64,000 nucleotides of DNA from positions 17,583,518 through 17,647,517 of the forward strand of contig CM060953.1 of assembly GCA_030765055.1 (NCBI GenBank). Direction: 5' to 3'. The DNA is from Mantis religiosa (lineage: Eukaryota; Arthropoda; Insecta; Mantodea; Mantidae). Position numbers and translations under genes: made by a program. Positions 54,180-64,000 of the stretch are shown here, piece by piece (position 1 is the first letter of the stretch; each line of letters starts with the position of its first letter). The notes under the pieces were generated by a model. That model made no database searches and was not told the origin of the DNA. It saw nothing but the letters and a program-made list of their open reading frames with translations.

Positions 54180-55951
54180 ATGGCGGCAGCTGTGACAACA
54201 GCCGCTCCACCGCAACCGGCCACTCAGCTGACTGGCAGCCAACTGATGCCCCGAGGCGGTTCTACGGCCTCTCTTATAGCTGCGCCAGAGCAGCCAGCTA
54301 ACAGCCGCCCGCCCACTGCACCGTCATTGGCTGACGGAGGAGCTGGAAACCAGGCGCCCATGGACGTCAGCCACCCCGAGGATGAACGGAGGCAGAAGCA
54401 ACTGGCTAAACTAGAGAAAGAAGTCCGTGATCTGCAGCGGGAAATCTCCTATTATCAGGAGATGCTCGCTAACATGGAGCCAGATTCACGGAACTTCTCC
54501 AAGATTGCCAACGACCTCGCTGGCTGCTACCGGGAGCACGCTATTAAAAAGCGCCAACTGGTACAGCTAGCAGAAGGGTGGCAGACGGCCACAGCCAAGA
54601 AGCGCCCCCACCGCCGAGGCAGCGGCCGGGAAAGCACCGACTCGGAGAGCGAGCGTCCTGGTCCCCTGCTGGGGAAAAAGAAGAATAAAACAAAACACCT
54701 ACAGGAACCCATTACAACGAGCAACCGCTTCACGTCCCTGACGGACTCGGAGGACGAAAACGATTATCCCACAATATCCACCCGGAGTGCAACCGTACCA
54801 CGGAAACCATCTCCCAAGCCACAACGGCCCACACCCACAACCTCATCTCGGCCCACAACTACAAATCCCCCAACCGCCATACCCTCCACATCTACCGCTG
54901 GAATACCCACCAGCACTCCCGCCCCACCCAAACCAGACTCACAGAAGCCTCCGAGGATAATCATCCCCGACGTCCGTCAGGCCAGCAAGGTCCTACATCT
55001 CCTTCGCGGCCTTCTCCGCCCTGACGCCTTCAAAATGCAGACGACGAGGAACTGCCTCAAGTTGTTCCTCCAGAGGAAGGAGGATGCAGTCCCAACGATG
55101 CAACGGCTGAAGGACGCGGGAGTAGAAAACTACTCCTTCACCCCAAGGAGTGAACAGCCCCTCCGGTACGTCGTCAAGCGGCTGCCAGAGGACCTGGAAG
55201 AGGAGTTCGTGAAGGAGTGTATCTTGGAAAAGGGCTACACCGGAGTGCAGGTGCGGCGCATGATCTCCAGGGGCAGGCCTCTGCCACTATTCCAGGTAAC
55301 ATTCGACAGGACCACCGACAATCAGAAGCTCTTACAGGAAAAAGAGCTCTGCCATATGATGGTCACAGTCGAGGTCCTCAAAACAAACAATAACATTACG
55401 CAGTGTTACAACTGCCAACAATTAGGCCACACATTTAGTATGTGCCAAATGACCTCGCGCTGTGTGCTCTGCGGTGGCATTCACCGCCTGGCTGACTGCC
55501 CCAAAAAGGCAAAGCAGGACGTCGTACCCCACTGCGCAAATTGTGGGGAGACGCATCCTGCCAGCTCTCGAGGCTGTGAGACGTTTCGAAACGAACGCCA
55601 CCGCCGCCAACTGGCAGCCATAGCCAGGGCAGGTCCCAGTGTACAGCCAGGGCCAAGGCCCATCAGTCACCCGGCCCTGGTTAGAGAAGGCGTGTCCTTT
55701 GCAGGCGCCGCCGGAGGACGAACGGCACCTGTGCCACCACCAGCTGGTCCCCCTCCTACTTCCCCCCCCCGTCCCAGGCACCAACTAGTGACCTGGGCGG
55801 ACTTAAGGAGCTGCTCTCCTTAATCAAAGACCTGAACATATCCTCCATGCTAACCAAGCTGCGGCCTTTCATCGACCAATTTAAAAGCTGCAGCAACACT
55901 TGGGACAAGGCAGAAATAATAATATGTGCCATCTCTACACTCCTGGAGTAA
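54180..55951 (+). pseudogene. LINE C: ORF1, Jockey-type gag with zinc knuckles (one frameshift)
   Basis: ORF1 proteins bind the element RNA and form the RNP. ATG at 54,180 (caagATGGcg context) is preferred over the upstream in-frame GTG 54,036. Visible in order: Ala/Pro-rich N-terminus; coiled coil DERRQKQLAKLEKEVRDLQR (residues about 68-115); basic KKRPHRR; Ser/Thr/Pro-rich linker to about 300; a PRE_C2HC-like region with RRMISRGRPLPLFQVTF; three knuckles CYNCQQLGHTFSMC, CVLCGGIHRLADC and CANCGETHPASSRGC (residues about 409-471). The frame then ends at 55,823. The next frame from the C9 run at 55,762-55,770 carries the expected C-terminus, LKELLSLIKDLNISSMLTKL ... STLLE, ending TAA 55,949-55,951. 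So a 1-nt loss (or 2-nt gain) in the C-run breaks an otherwise complete ORF1. Confidence 0.9.
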
Positions 55952-58625
55952 ATGGCTTTACACAGGGGAGGTATAACTTCATCTCGCGCGCTCCTGTGGA
56001 ATGCCGACGGCATCTACAGGCAGCGCTACGAACTTGAAAACTACCTGCGGCGTAACAAAATTGATATCGCATTCATTTGCGAAACTAAATTAAAGCCGGA
56101 GCACACTTTCAAGCTCCAAGGGTATAATATATTTCGGACTGACAGATTTGGCAGACAAGGGGGGGGGAACCGCCATCTTGCTAAAAAACACAGTTGCTCA
56201 TACTCCTGTCACGCTGCCTGCCTTGGCAGCATTGGAGTGCACGGCTCTCAAAATACGTGCGAACAATAGAACGGTGATGCTGGTAGCGCTTTATCGGCCT
56301 CCCACCTCCCCTAACTTCATACAAGACCTCGAACAAATCCTTGCATTAGAGGACCACGTTATAATTGCAGGAGATTTCAACGCTCGACACCCATGGTGGT
56401 TTTCTCGTCGAGCGAACGCGGCTGGAAATCTCCTGGTTGAACTTATAACAGATAATGACGACCTCGAGGTACACCTCCCCCCAGAACCCACATTTTGGCA
56501 TAGAACAGGACTTGATCCTGAAATTTTGGACTTCGCGCTTACAAAAAATGCGGCAATTACAAACAATCTCACTGTGTATCACAGTCTGGATTCCGACCAT
56601 TTGCCTGTGCATTTCGAGCTCTGCGGCTCTCTCGCGGCCGGTGTAACCGGTCCGCCGAGGCGGGCAGAAACGAACTGGTCAGCTTACACGCTCGATATGC
56701 ACAGGATGGCGCAACCCGGACTGTCATACCACAACGAGGCGGACATCGACGCCGCCATTGAAAACTTCACCGCCTCGTTGCGCACGGCCAGACGAAACGC
56801 TACCACATACACCACAAGTCCACCCAGTTTTTGCACTTACCCTGAGGTGGAACGGCTCATTGCTCGACGTCGGCGTCTGACGAGACTGTGGCGGTACACC
56901 CGCCAGCCAGAGTACAAAACGCTAGCAAAATGGCTAAGCAAAATCATTCGGCAACAAATTAAACTCAACAAAATTGAACAGTGGGAAAACAAGATGCTGA
57001 GTACCACCCATTCGGACCATAGTTTGTGGAAATTGTTAAAGGCATTCAAAGTCTCCTCAAACGCCAACGCCGCCACTGAGGCGCTTCAAACTCAACTCGG
57101 CCTGCACTTCTCCTCTAAGGAGAAAGCCGAGGTTTTCGCTGACTGTCTACAGGACAGGTTCAGCGAAAACGCAGCAACCAACCTCGATTTAGAAAGGGAG
57201 GTTAACGCTTGGGTAACAAACTGGGTGGCACAGAAACATGAGCAACATCTGCCCCTTACAAACCCGCAGGAAGTCTACAAGCTCATTAGGAAACTACCTT
57301 ATGGGAAAGCCGCCGGCCCGGACAAAGTGACTAATGAGGAACTGAAAAACCTCCCGAGAAAAGCCCTGGTGCAACTCACAAAAATATTCAACGCTTGTCT
57401 GCAGCACAACCATTTCCCCGACACCTGGAAACGAGCCAAGGTCATAATGCTCCCGAAGCAGGGGAAAAGCACCAGGCAGCCTCAAAATTACCGACCCATT
57501 AGTCTTTTGTCTACTATTGGTAAATTGCTCGAAAAAATTATACTTTCTCGACTTCAAAAACAAGTTTCGGACCATGAACTCTCAAATTCCCAGTTTGGAT
57601 TTAGAAAAGGACATTCTACAGAACTCCAGTTACTCAGATTATCAGATGACATAACCGAGCAATTTAACAATGGGGCTTCAACGTTGGCGTTATTTTTGGA
57701 CGTAGAAGCCGCCTTCGACCGGTGCTGGCACAACGGCCTTATTTATAAGATGCACCGGAACTTTCCCGGCCTCCAAATCTCAACTCCTATGCTGCACAGT
57801 TTCTTAAAAAATCGGCGCTTCTACGTCCAAGTGGGTGGCTCCTCCTCTAAGGAAAGAGTCATGCAGGCTGGCGTACCACAAGGGGCCATCATGTCTCCAT
57901 TCCTGTACATAGTATTCACAAACGACTACCCTGTGGACGCCAGATGCAAAGTGGCCATGTACGCTGACGACACTGCAATCTACAACCACCACAAAAATTA
58001 TCGTTTCGGCCTATTAGAAATGCAGCGGTATACTGACCGCTTCCTCTCATGGCTCCATGATTGGAAAGTCAAAATTAACCCAAACAAATGCCAGCTGATA
58101 CATTTTACCAAGCGGCGCCCTTTGGCTATGGACCTAACGGTCGGTGGTCAAATATTGCATTGCCGTCAGCAAGTCAAGTACTTGGGCGTGACGTTGTCAC
58201 GCACGATGAACTGGTCAACCCATATAAAAGATATCGCCAACAAAGGGCGGCAGAGATTGAAGTTATGCGCCCCCATCTTCAGGAGTAAACAGCTCAAACT
58301 AAACTCCAAACTTGTCCTTTACAGGACATTTATACTGTCGGTGGTCCTGTACGCGTGTGTGGCCTGGGCCAACGCATCAAAGTCAACACTCAAGTACATC
58401 CAGACAATCCAGAACCTCTCCCTCAGGAAGATCCTTTCCGTTCCTCTCCTTACCACCAACCAACAAATCCATTTAGAAACAAACTCCCCCACAATACCTG
58501 AGGTTATCCTGAAACGGGCCTCCTCCACCTGGGCGCGCATACGTCTTCACAAAAATCCTAACATCTCCAACATCGGGAAGGGCGAGCCGCAGCACCGGAA
58601 ACATTCGAGAATAAAGATATTTTAA
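55952..58625 (+). pseudogene. LINE C: ORF2 endonuclease-reverse transcriptase (one frameshift)
   Basis: Provides target nicking and reverse transcription. ATG 55,952 directly follows the ORF1 stop. N-terminal AP-endonuclease: LLWNADGI, FICETKLKPEHTF, VIIAGDFNARHPWW and LDSDHLPVHF (residues about 14-220). RT: KAAGPDKVTNEEL, NYRPISLLSTIGK, SQFGFRKGHSTELQL, LFLDVEAAFDRCWHNGL, AGVPQGAIMSPFLY, the catalytic MYADDTAIY (near residue 670), KINPNKCQLIHFTKR and VKYLGVTLSRTMNW. C-terminus: ILKRASSTWARIRLHKNPNI. The only lesion is the G9 run at 56,159-56,167: with eight G the frame RQGGGTAILL continues; with nine it stops at 56,267. Corrected length is about 890 residues, normal for Jockey. It could be a pseudogene or an assembly slip. 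Confidence 0.93.
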
Positions 58626-59130
58626 AAGACGGCGGCTCGCCCAATCTGCGCGCCCAGCATCCCCCAACACTCCCCGGCCCACGGCCACACGTTCCCACGG
58701 GCAGAGGCCGGAGTCACGGCAACATTGATACCTGTCGGACTCCAAACTGTCGCACAGTATAACTGCGAAAAATGTACAGTGTATATAGTGCTCAGTGGGT
58801 GTGTATGCGTGAGTGAGTGTGTGTGTGTGTGTGTGTGATTGAATGCGTGTGTGTAAATATGTATAAATATATATTATTATTATAAAAAAAAAGTAACAAA
58901 AGAAAAAAAAAATGCAAAAACAGTTCGACAGAAAGACAATGAACAAGGTAATACTGTTCTCGGCGGTCGAGATAAGGCCGCCGAATGGGTATTTAAAAAC
59001 CCCAAACAACAGAAAAATTGTATATACATCAAATTATAAACCCATGTTAATTTAAGCCTGTAAGCCGAGCCCACATGTACCGGCACCAGGCCAAACTTTA
59101 CTATCAATAAAATGAATGAATGAATGAATG
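58626..59130 (+). repeat. LINE C 3'UTR with (GT)n, terminal stem-loop and (TGAA)4 tail
   Basis: (GT)10 tract at 58,817-58,837, A-rich stretch at 58,885-58,915. Imperfect terminal stem GCCTG/GCCG pairing with CGGC/CAGGC at 59,056-59,091, aataaa at 59,106-59,111, and (TGAA)4 at 59,113-59,128. TSD (a)ctg follows. The long minus-strand frame 58,473-59,009 is a shadow. Confidence 0.8.
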
Positions 59131-59533
59131 ACTGTGCATTCTTACGGCAATTATAATCGTTTTTTGTGTCCAATTATAGTACTCTGAAATTTGCGTCACA
59201 GAGCGATCTCAGCATGAATAGTGATAGGTTTTGGAATGCTTCCATGCTCTAGTTGCCCGTAGGTGCTATGGACCGCGCCATGGTTCTTGAGCACTGAAAT
59301 ATTTAAATGACAGCTTTGATGCGAGTCTCTCAACTGTTTTCCCTGTCCTTCAATAGCAGTGATATCTCACTGTGATAATTTCACTCCCTCAAGAGTCACT
59401 GGATTGTTTATTTCATGTGTCGCTATATAGGAAAGCAGGACAATCATTCTCGAACAAATTAAATACTATTGTTCCAGAAAGGTTTTCACTTACACACAAC
59501 TTAACACTTGAGTTAAACAATTTTGCCTTTGAT

Positions 59534-60128
59534 CTATTTTATTTCTCGTACGTTTGACATATCTTCTTCTGTTGAATCATTGTTATCCTCATCACTATTT
59601 CCATTCCACTGTCTTCAATTATAATTCTTTCAAATTTTCTTTCTGGTGCATTTTGTTCCTTATACTTCTGTTTTATTTTATCCATTAGATGTCATACATT
59701 TTCCCATTCCATTTCTCCAATTTTATCAAATAATTGGCGGCGTCCTTCATTTTAAAGGTTACATTTCTGAAAGCAACACATTCTTTGGTATATGTCCATA
59801 TTAAGTCATTCAGATCCGGATGTTACCGAGGAAGCCTTAAGTTTGCATGCTTATATTTCTGACAATATTCGATTAGTCAAATGGTGATTCTGAGTCGGGT
59901 TATTGGCTGGAATTGATTCATACAATTTTGTTTTGGTGCTACTTTCATCACTTGGGATATTGTAGGTTTCTAACCAAGAAAGCATGCCTCTTCTTAAAGA
60001 ACGTGACGTTGGAGCTTTATCTACTTTTGTATATTGGCAAGAGGTATTATCTATTGTTAGCAACGAGTTAAGGGGTGAATAAAAATTGACATTATGATTA
60101 ACCATTTAACATAATTTGAGTATTCATT
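59534..60128 (-). pseudogene. Tc1/mariner-like transposase remnant T2
   Basis: Partner of T1, nearly identical: LLTIDNTSCQYTKVDKAPTS in the frame 60,105-59,851, then the shifted HPDLN region and the acidic C-terminus ending at 59,534-59,536. The shared lesions show that decay predates the block duplication. Confidence 0.8.
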
Positions 60129-60346
60129 TGTTTATAAACACTTAATAGGCGTATGACTGGCATAGCATATTACAGACAACTCTACTCCGTAAAGGGTGGG
60201 GGAAGTTCACTGAATATAGGAGTTGGAAAGAGACAAAAAGGAAAGAAGTTTGGATCTGGGCTCGCTGCAGATTAAAGTCAGTGTTCTGGACCCATTGCGA
60301 GACTTATACTTTAAACTACTATTTCATAGGACACGCAATTTTAATT

Positions 60347-60650
60347 GTTAATTAATATCATCAGAGGAAATTTGGTTGACAAGTAAACCGATATATAATT
60401 CTGTTCCTACCGCGTGTTGCTGTCCCTAGGTGGCTCCACCTGTAATATCTTGCCGCAGTGAGGAAAACTGGCAATTATTTACAAAATTTTAAAACGAACT
60501 ATAGGTATTTGCAATGCAGCATATACCTTAGGTGTATTTGATTTCTTCTAAATGAAAATAAACAGTAACTAGATGCATTTTGAGGGACATTTTAGCGAAG
60601 AAGTAATTCTGTGTGAGAATGGAAGTCTTCTAATTTAAGTATATAATCTA
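60347..60650 (+). repeat. Beta core, copy 22
   Basis: gttaattaatatcatcagagg start; box aggtggctccacctgtaata at about 60,427; partner of copy 2. Confidence 0.75.
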
Positions 60651-61241
60651 AACTTTTCGCAGTTGTCCGCTATCAGATGATTTTAATTAACTGAATGATT
60701 TGCAAAGGCTCGTTTGCTATATAATTGTGGCAGTAGTTCCTATGTTAGCACTTTAAAACATTGTGGGATAGCAGAATGACTATCAGTTGGGCTCGAAATT
60801 AAATTACCAAAAATCGCGCTCTAGTTCCATGTAGCTGCTTCAGATGCATTCCTTTTACTTTACTAAAACGATCGTGTGAACTTATATCGCTATCACTTTT
60901 CCATTCAACATCTCTTGTATATTTTGACTGTACCTGACGGTTTCAAATTACTTTCACCCGCCTTCTTATAACAAACATAAACATAATTATCTGTAGCAAT
61001 ACAACCTGGATAATATAAAAGGAGTACTTAGTCATTCAACATCCTGTAGAGCTACAGTAACCATGGAAACAAAGTAGGTAAGAAAATCAGGAGATGTTTC
61101 AGTAATTCCTACAGTGAAAGTCAATATGAATTGTTTAGCCTCAACATTAGGACGAATCAATTTGACACGTTGCGAGAATGATACAATAAATGTATACAAT
61201 GAATGTATATATGTTTAGATCTATACTGTAAGATTATTTCC

Positions 61242-61388
61242 AATCGAGCGGGATGGTTGAGGCTGTTACGTCTGTTGTGCCCATTCGGAAGGTCCAGGTT
61301 TGATTCATGTGGCCGATCTACCTGAACCATAGGCTTTTTCGGGAGTTTCCTGAGGTCTCCAGGTGAATCCTGTGTAGGTTAATTACAA
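61242..61388 (+). repeat. SINE S3 copy 2 (tRNA-like head)
   Basis: Same head and body as copy 1 with a handful of substitutions (ggctgttacg versus ggctgtttcg). Part of the duplicated block, so not an independent insertion. Confidence 0.5.
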
Positions 61389-61969
61389 CCCGGAATGTTG
61401 TGTCCCTCCATTTCTCATCTGGTGGCCTTTTTTAGGTTAGAAGTGTTGGTGGGTGTCTTGGCGTTGTATGGCAGGATGATGTCTCCAGGTGAACACTTCG
61501 TCCTCCAAAAGGACGGTCTCCGATCTGGTAGGGAGGCTTCAGGACAGCAGAAGAGTGAGTTTCCGGGTAAAATGTCCGTCAGATGGTCTTCAACTAGCAA
61601 AGTGGAGGAACCCAGCCAACTGTACTATCAAGGCTCTTTGGATCAGCCACCCTCTGCGTCCTCTCTCCTCATCCTTCAACCCGGAGTGCCCCACTTGGGA
61701 GCGTATGTATAATAGATCAAGACTGGTCACAGGACCGAATAAAATACAAGGCTGTGTGTTAAGATTTGTTTTCCATCTTCCAGATCTTCCAGTTATAGAT
61801 GAGAGATGTACAATAAAGACAAGATCAGTGCTACTATCACAAAATTCTAGATATACCTTTCATTTGTCACGAAATGAATGCTATACAGGTATACCGTTTA
61901 AGTTAAAATATTTGGAGTCGTTCTTGAGAAAAGCAAACATTTTCAAAAACTCCTATGAGTAATGGCTAT

Positions 61970-62400
61970 GTGCAGACGATCTACCCAAAGCTACGAAGAC
62001 CCTGGCCTCCTACACGGGAGCGATGGATAAATCCGGGGCTCTTTCCATGGGATGGATGTGGATACGCTACTTAAGCGCGTCAACCCCGCAGGGAGGACTA
62101 CCGAATAAGCTCGGAGGGGCTGCCTCTTGATCTAGCACACCTTCTACTAGCTCTACAGGCTAGTACTTGGGACTTATGAGCCACGCTCTACACCCTCAGA
62201 TCGCGTAGCCTGGCCGGAGGTACCCAATTTCCCGTTCCTGTCGGGAACACACTGCCCTCTCGAGTCCAACCCACTCTCAAGAACTCCCAGAAGGGGGGGG
62301 GAGGGTTCACCAGTTCGGCCCGAGGATCCTCTAGTTACGTCAGAGGAGTGCTATGGGCCCGCAGAGGCCCCGCTATGGCAGCTGAAGGAAATGGATCTAT
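61970..62400 (+). repeat. GC-rich structured module g7
   Basis: Carries tggatacgctacttaagcgc, ccttctactagctctacagg followed by ctagt (hairpin kept), ctcgagtccaacccactctc near 62,261 and a decayed cctctagttacgtcagagg palindrome. It lies between gagtaatggctatg and a repeat of taaggactatggtac, so it may be another insertion at the actatgatac site. Confidence 0.5.
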
Positions 62401-62533
62401 GAGTAAGGACTATGGTACAATAAAGCACAAAATTAATATAATTTTTAATCGAACTACTTCTCCATGCACCATATATTGTTTGCCTTTACCTAGATCAAGT
62501 TTTGTTAGGACCTTCCTAACATCCTCACCTAAT

Positions 62534-63420
62534 AGTACCGGAAGTCGAAGAGACTCACGTGTAGTATCCGGAATTTGTTTTTAGAATTTTTATCAGGCTA
62601 TAAAGATTTTAGCTTAATTTTTACCGGCGGGTCCAAAACCTCTAGCGTTGTTCAAAGTGCGTAAGTGCATGGAGCCGAACCCTTTGCATACGTTCTCCAT
62701 GACAGCACTTACATCCACACCGCAGAACTCTACACAATCTACCGAGGCACTTTACATGTTCGCCGCCGATGGTTGGGTGATTCCCTCATTTTGAGTGATT
62801 TCCTTAACGCCCTTCAGAGCCTTCGTGAGCTGTACACCCACCATCCCCTTGTACAGTGTATTCAAGATATCCTCCACGTCTTACACGTCTCTGGCGTTAG
62901 CGTGGTGAGTGCATGGCTTCCTGGTCACGTTGGCTTGTAGGATAAGGAAATGGCGGATTCGGCGGCTAAGGTTGCAGACAGTGGTACATAGTGTTACCTT
63001 CCCTTTAGCCAACGACGTAGACTTCAGGCTTGTTATCTGTAGAGCGAGGCTCTCCTGCTGGCGCGATGGGTGGTCCGCTCTGCGTGGCAACAAGCTCAGA
63101 ACCGTGTAGGAGCTTCCGATTACCTTGGAGACCTCCTGTCGATTATCCCGGCAGGAGGAAGTGACTTTGGCTCGGCTACGTATTGGTCACTGCTATTTTA
63201 GTCATAGTTTTTTTTATTAAATAGTGCTCCAGAACCAGTTTGGCAGCTGTGCGTTTCTTTTCTGACGGACCACCACGTACTTTTAGTTTGGTTTAGTCTA
63301 GCACATCTCCGCAGGTCTCTGCAGCTGCCGGCCAGCATGGTGGAGACCCTGGCGGACGACGACAAAGCAGTGGCCAAAGTTTTAGATTTGATTTGAAATT
63401 TAAGTTTTAGACTACTAGGT
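62534..63420 (+). pseudogene. RNase H LINE ORF2 remnant, partner copy
   Basis: Reads LSGYKDFSLIFTGGSKTSSV (catalytic Asp of TDGS changed to Gly), an in-frame stop, then HTAELYTIYR, DSLILSDFLNALQSL and WLPGHVGL before another stop. The C-terminal region after about 63,000 matches 7,641-8,048 with other frame breaks. Left TSD tcctcacctaat at 62,522, right TSD tcctcagctaa at 63,988. Unlike the partner it has no frameshift between the Glu and second Asp blocks. Confidence 0.78.
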
Positions 63421-63987
63421 TCCATAATTTGGCATATTAATCTTTTTATGGTTTTAAGCTTTCTATTAGTATTTGAGATACAACGTTAAGAAATATCTAC
63501 CCCGAAGACCAAAGATTCCGGCCTCTGTCACCCGCGAGCGATGAAAACCTGCGGGGGTTTTTACTTGGGGCAATACCTGGAGTCTAGGAAGCCCCACCCC
63601 TCCTATCATCGACAACAACGTCGAGACGGGTGGAATTGGATACGCCGCTTAAGCGCGTCAACACCGCAGGGAAGACTACCGAATAAGCTCGGAGGGGTTG
63701 CCACGTGATCTAGCACACCTTCTACTAGCTCTGCAGGCTAGTTCCCGGCACCTATTAGGCTACCCTCAGCCCTCACCGGGCGGCGGAAGCCTGGCCGGAG
63801 GTACCCGATATTTCACGCGGGTAACGGGAACACACTGCCCCCTCGAGTACAACCCAATCCGAATAACTTACGAGTTTTATCTTGATTTTTAACTGTCATG
63901 TTTAGCCTTTTAGATTGTTTTTAACCCCATTGGGTTTTAAGGGCTCTGACCTTGTAGTTGACCGCCCTTATACGCTATTAACCATCC
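63421..63987 (+). repeat. 3'UTR of RNase H LINE with GC-rich module g8
   Basis: Partner of 8,049-8,610, including the C-rich run, tctgcaggctagt hairpin half and signature ctcgagtacaacccaatccg near 63,842. It ends in a decayed gaccgcccttatacgc and a reduced ATCC tail. Confidence 0.6.
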
Positions 63988-64000
63988 TCCTCAGCTAAAG

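Larger units (their letters stand above)
59135..64000. repeat. Large duplicated block, paralogue of 3,709-8,623
   Basis: See its partner for order. This copy keeps the uninterrupted site agtcgaact (as aatcgaactac near 62,450) where module g1 is inserted in the partner, and has an additional GC-rich module, g7. Confidence 0.8.

Noticed and set aside
58473..59009. 178-codon minus-strand frame at the end of LINE C
   Set aside because: Overlaps the ORF2 C-terminus and 3'UTR. Its IYIYTY and HTHT stretches are translations of the AT-rich and (GT)n tracts, and it has no domain.
53720..59130. LINE C and its gag as an endogenous retrovirus
   Set aside because: There are no long terminal repeats, protease, integrase or envelope; AP-endonuclease plus RT order and the 3' TGAA tail identify a non-LTR retrotransposon.
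1..64000. CRISPR array, prophage or bacterial operon
   Set aside because: No short regularly spaced direct repeats with unique spacers, no ribosome-binding-site-led gene clusters; content is eukaryotic repeats.

Overview
This window looks like repeat-dense, gene-poor animal DNA, most likely from an arthropod (probably an insect). The evidence is AT-rich spacer DNA, Jockey-type non-LTR retrotransposons (LINEs) with a zinc-knuckle ORF1 and an AP-endonuclease/reverse-transcriptase ORF2, Penelope-like GIY-YIG fragments, tRNA-headed SINEs, and remnants of Tc1/mariner and hAT transposases. I found no convincing host protein gene, rRNA or functional tRNA. Species cannot be fixed from the sequence. 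All alignments were made by eye, so boundaries are approximate unless a target-site duplication (TSD) defines them.

The backbone is a head-to-tail array. A core of about 300 bp occurs 22 times, always in the same orientation, with a closest spacing of about 1.15-1.6 kb. The cores fall into two direct-repeat types, called alpha and beta here. Alpha-to-beta intervals carry, on the minus strand, decayed C-terminal parts of a Tc1/mariner-superfamily (DDE_3-like) transposase. Larger duplications lie on top of this. 17,671-31,116 is tandemly duplicated as 31,117-42,244. 3.7-8.6 kb is repeated at 59.1-64.0 kb. 12.0-17.8 kb is repeated at 44.6-49.5 kb. 1.0-2.3 kb is repeated at 52.4-53.7 kb.

The array has been hit by many insertions. 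LINE family A has copies at 2,325-3,698 and 23,407-26,013. LINE family B has copies at 27.63-31.12 kb and 38.87-42.24 kb. A nearly intact Jockey-like LINE C occupies 53,720-59,130, and a minus-strand LINE D tail occupies 51,482-51,970. An RNase H-bearing LINE remnant is at 7,174-8,610, with its paralogue at 62,534-63,987. Three Penelope lineages, three tRNA-headed SINE families and a structured GC-rich module present eight times complete the picture.

The history can be partly ordered. SINE S1/S2 and the RNase H LINE were in the unit before it was duplicated, because copies share the insertion site. LINE B was present before the 13.4 kb tandem duplication. LINE A2, a 108-bp SINE tail and a 188-bp tandem repeat each occur in only one of the two 13.4-kb units. 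The most striking observation is that unrelated LINEs A1 and C sit at the same nucleotide, within about 1 bp, in two paralogous copies of the array.
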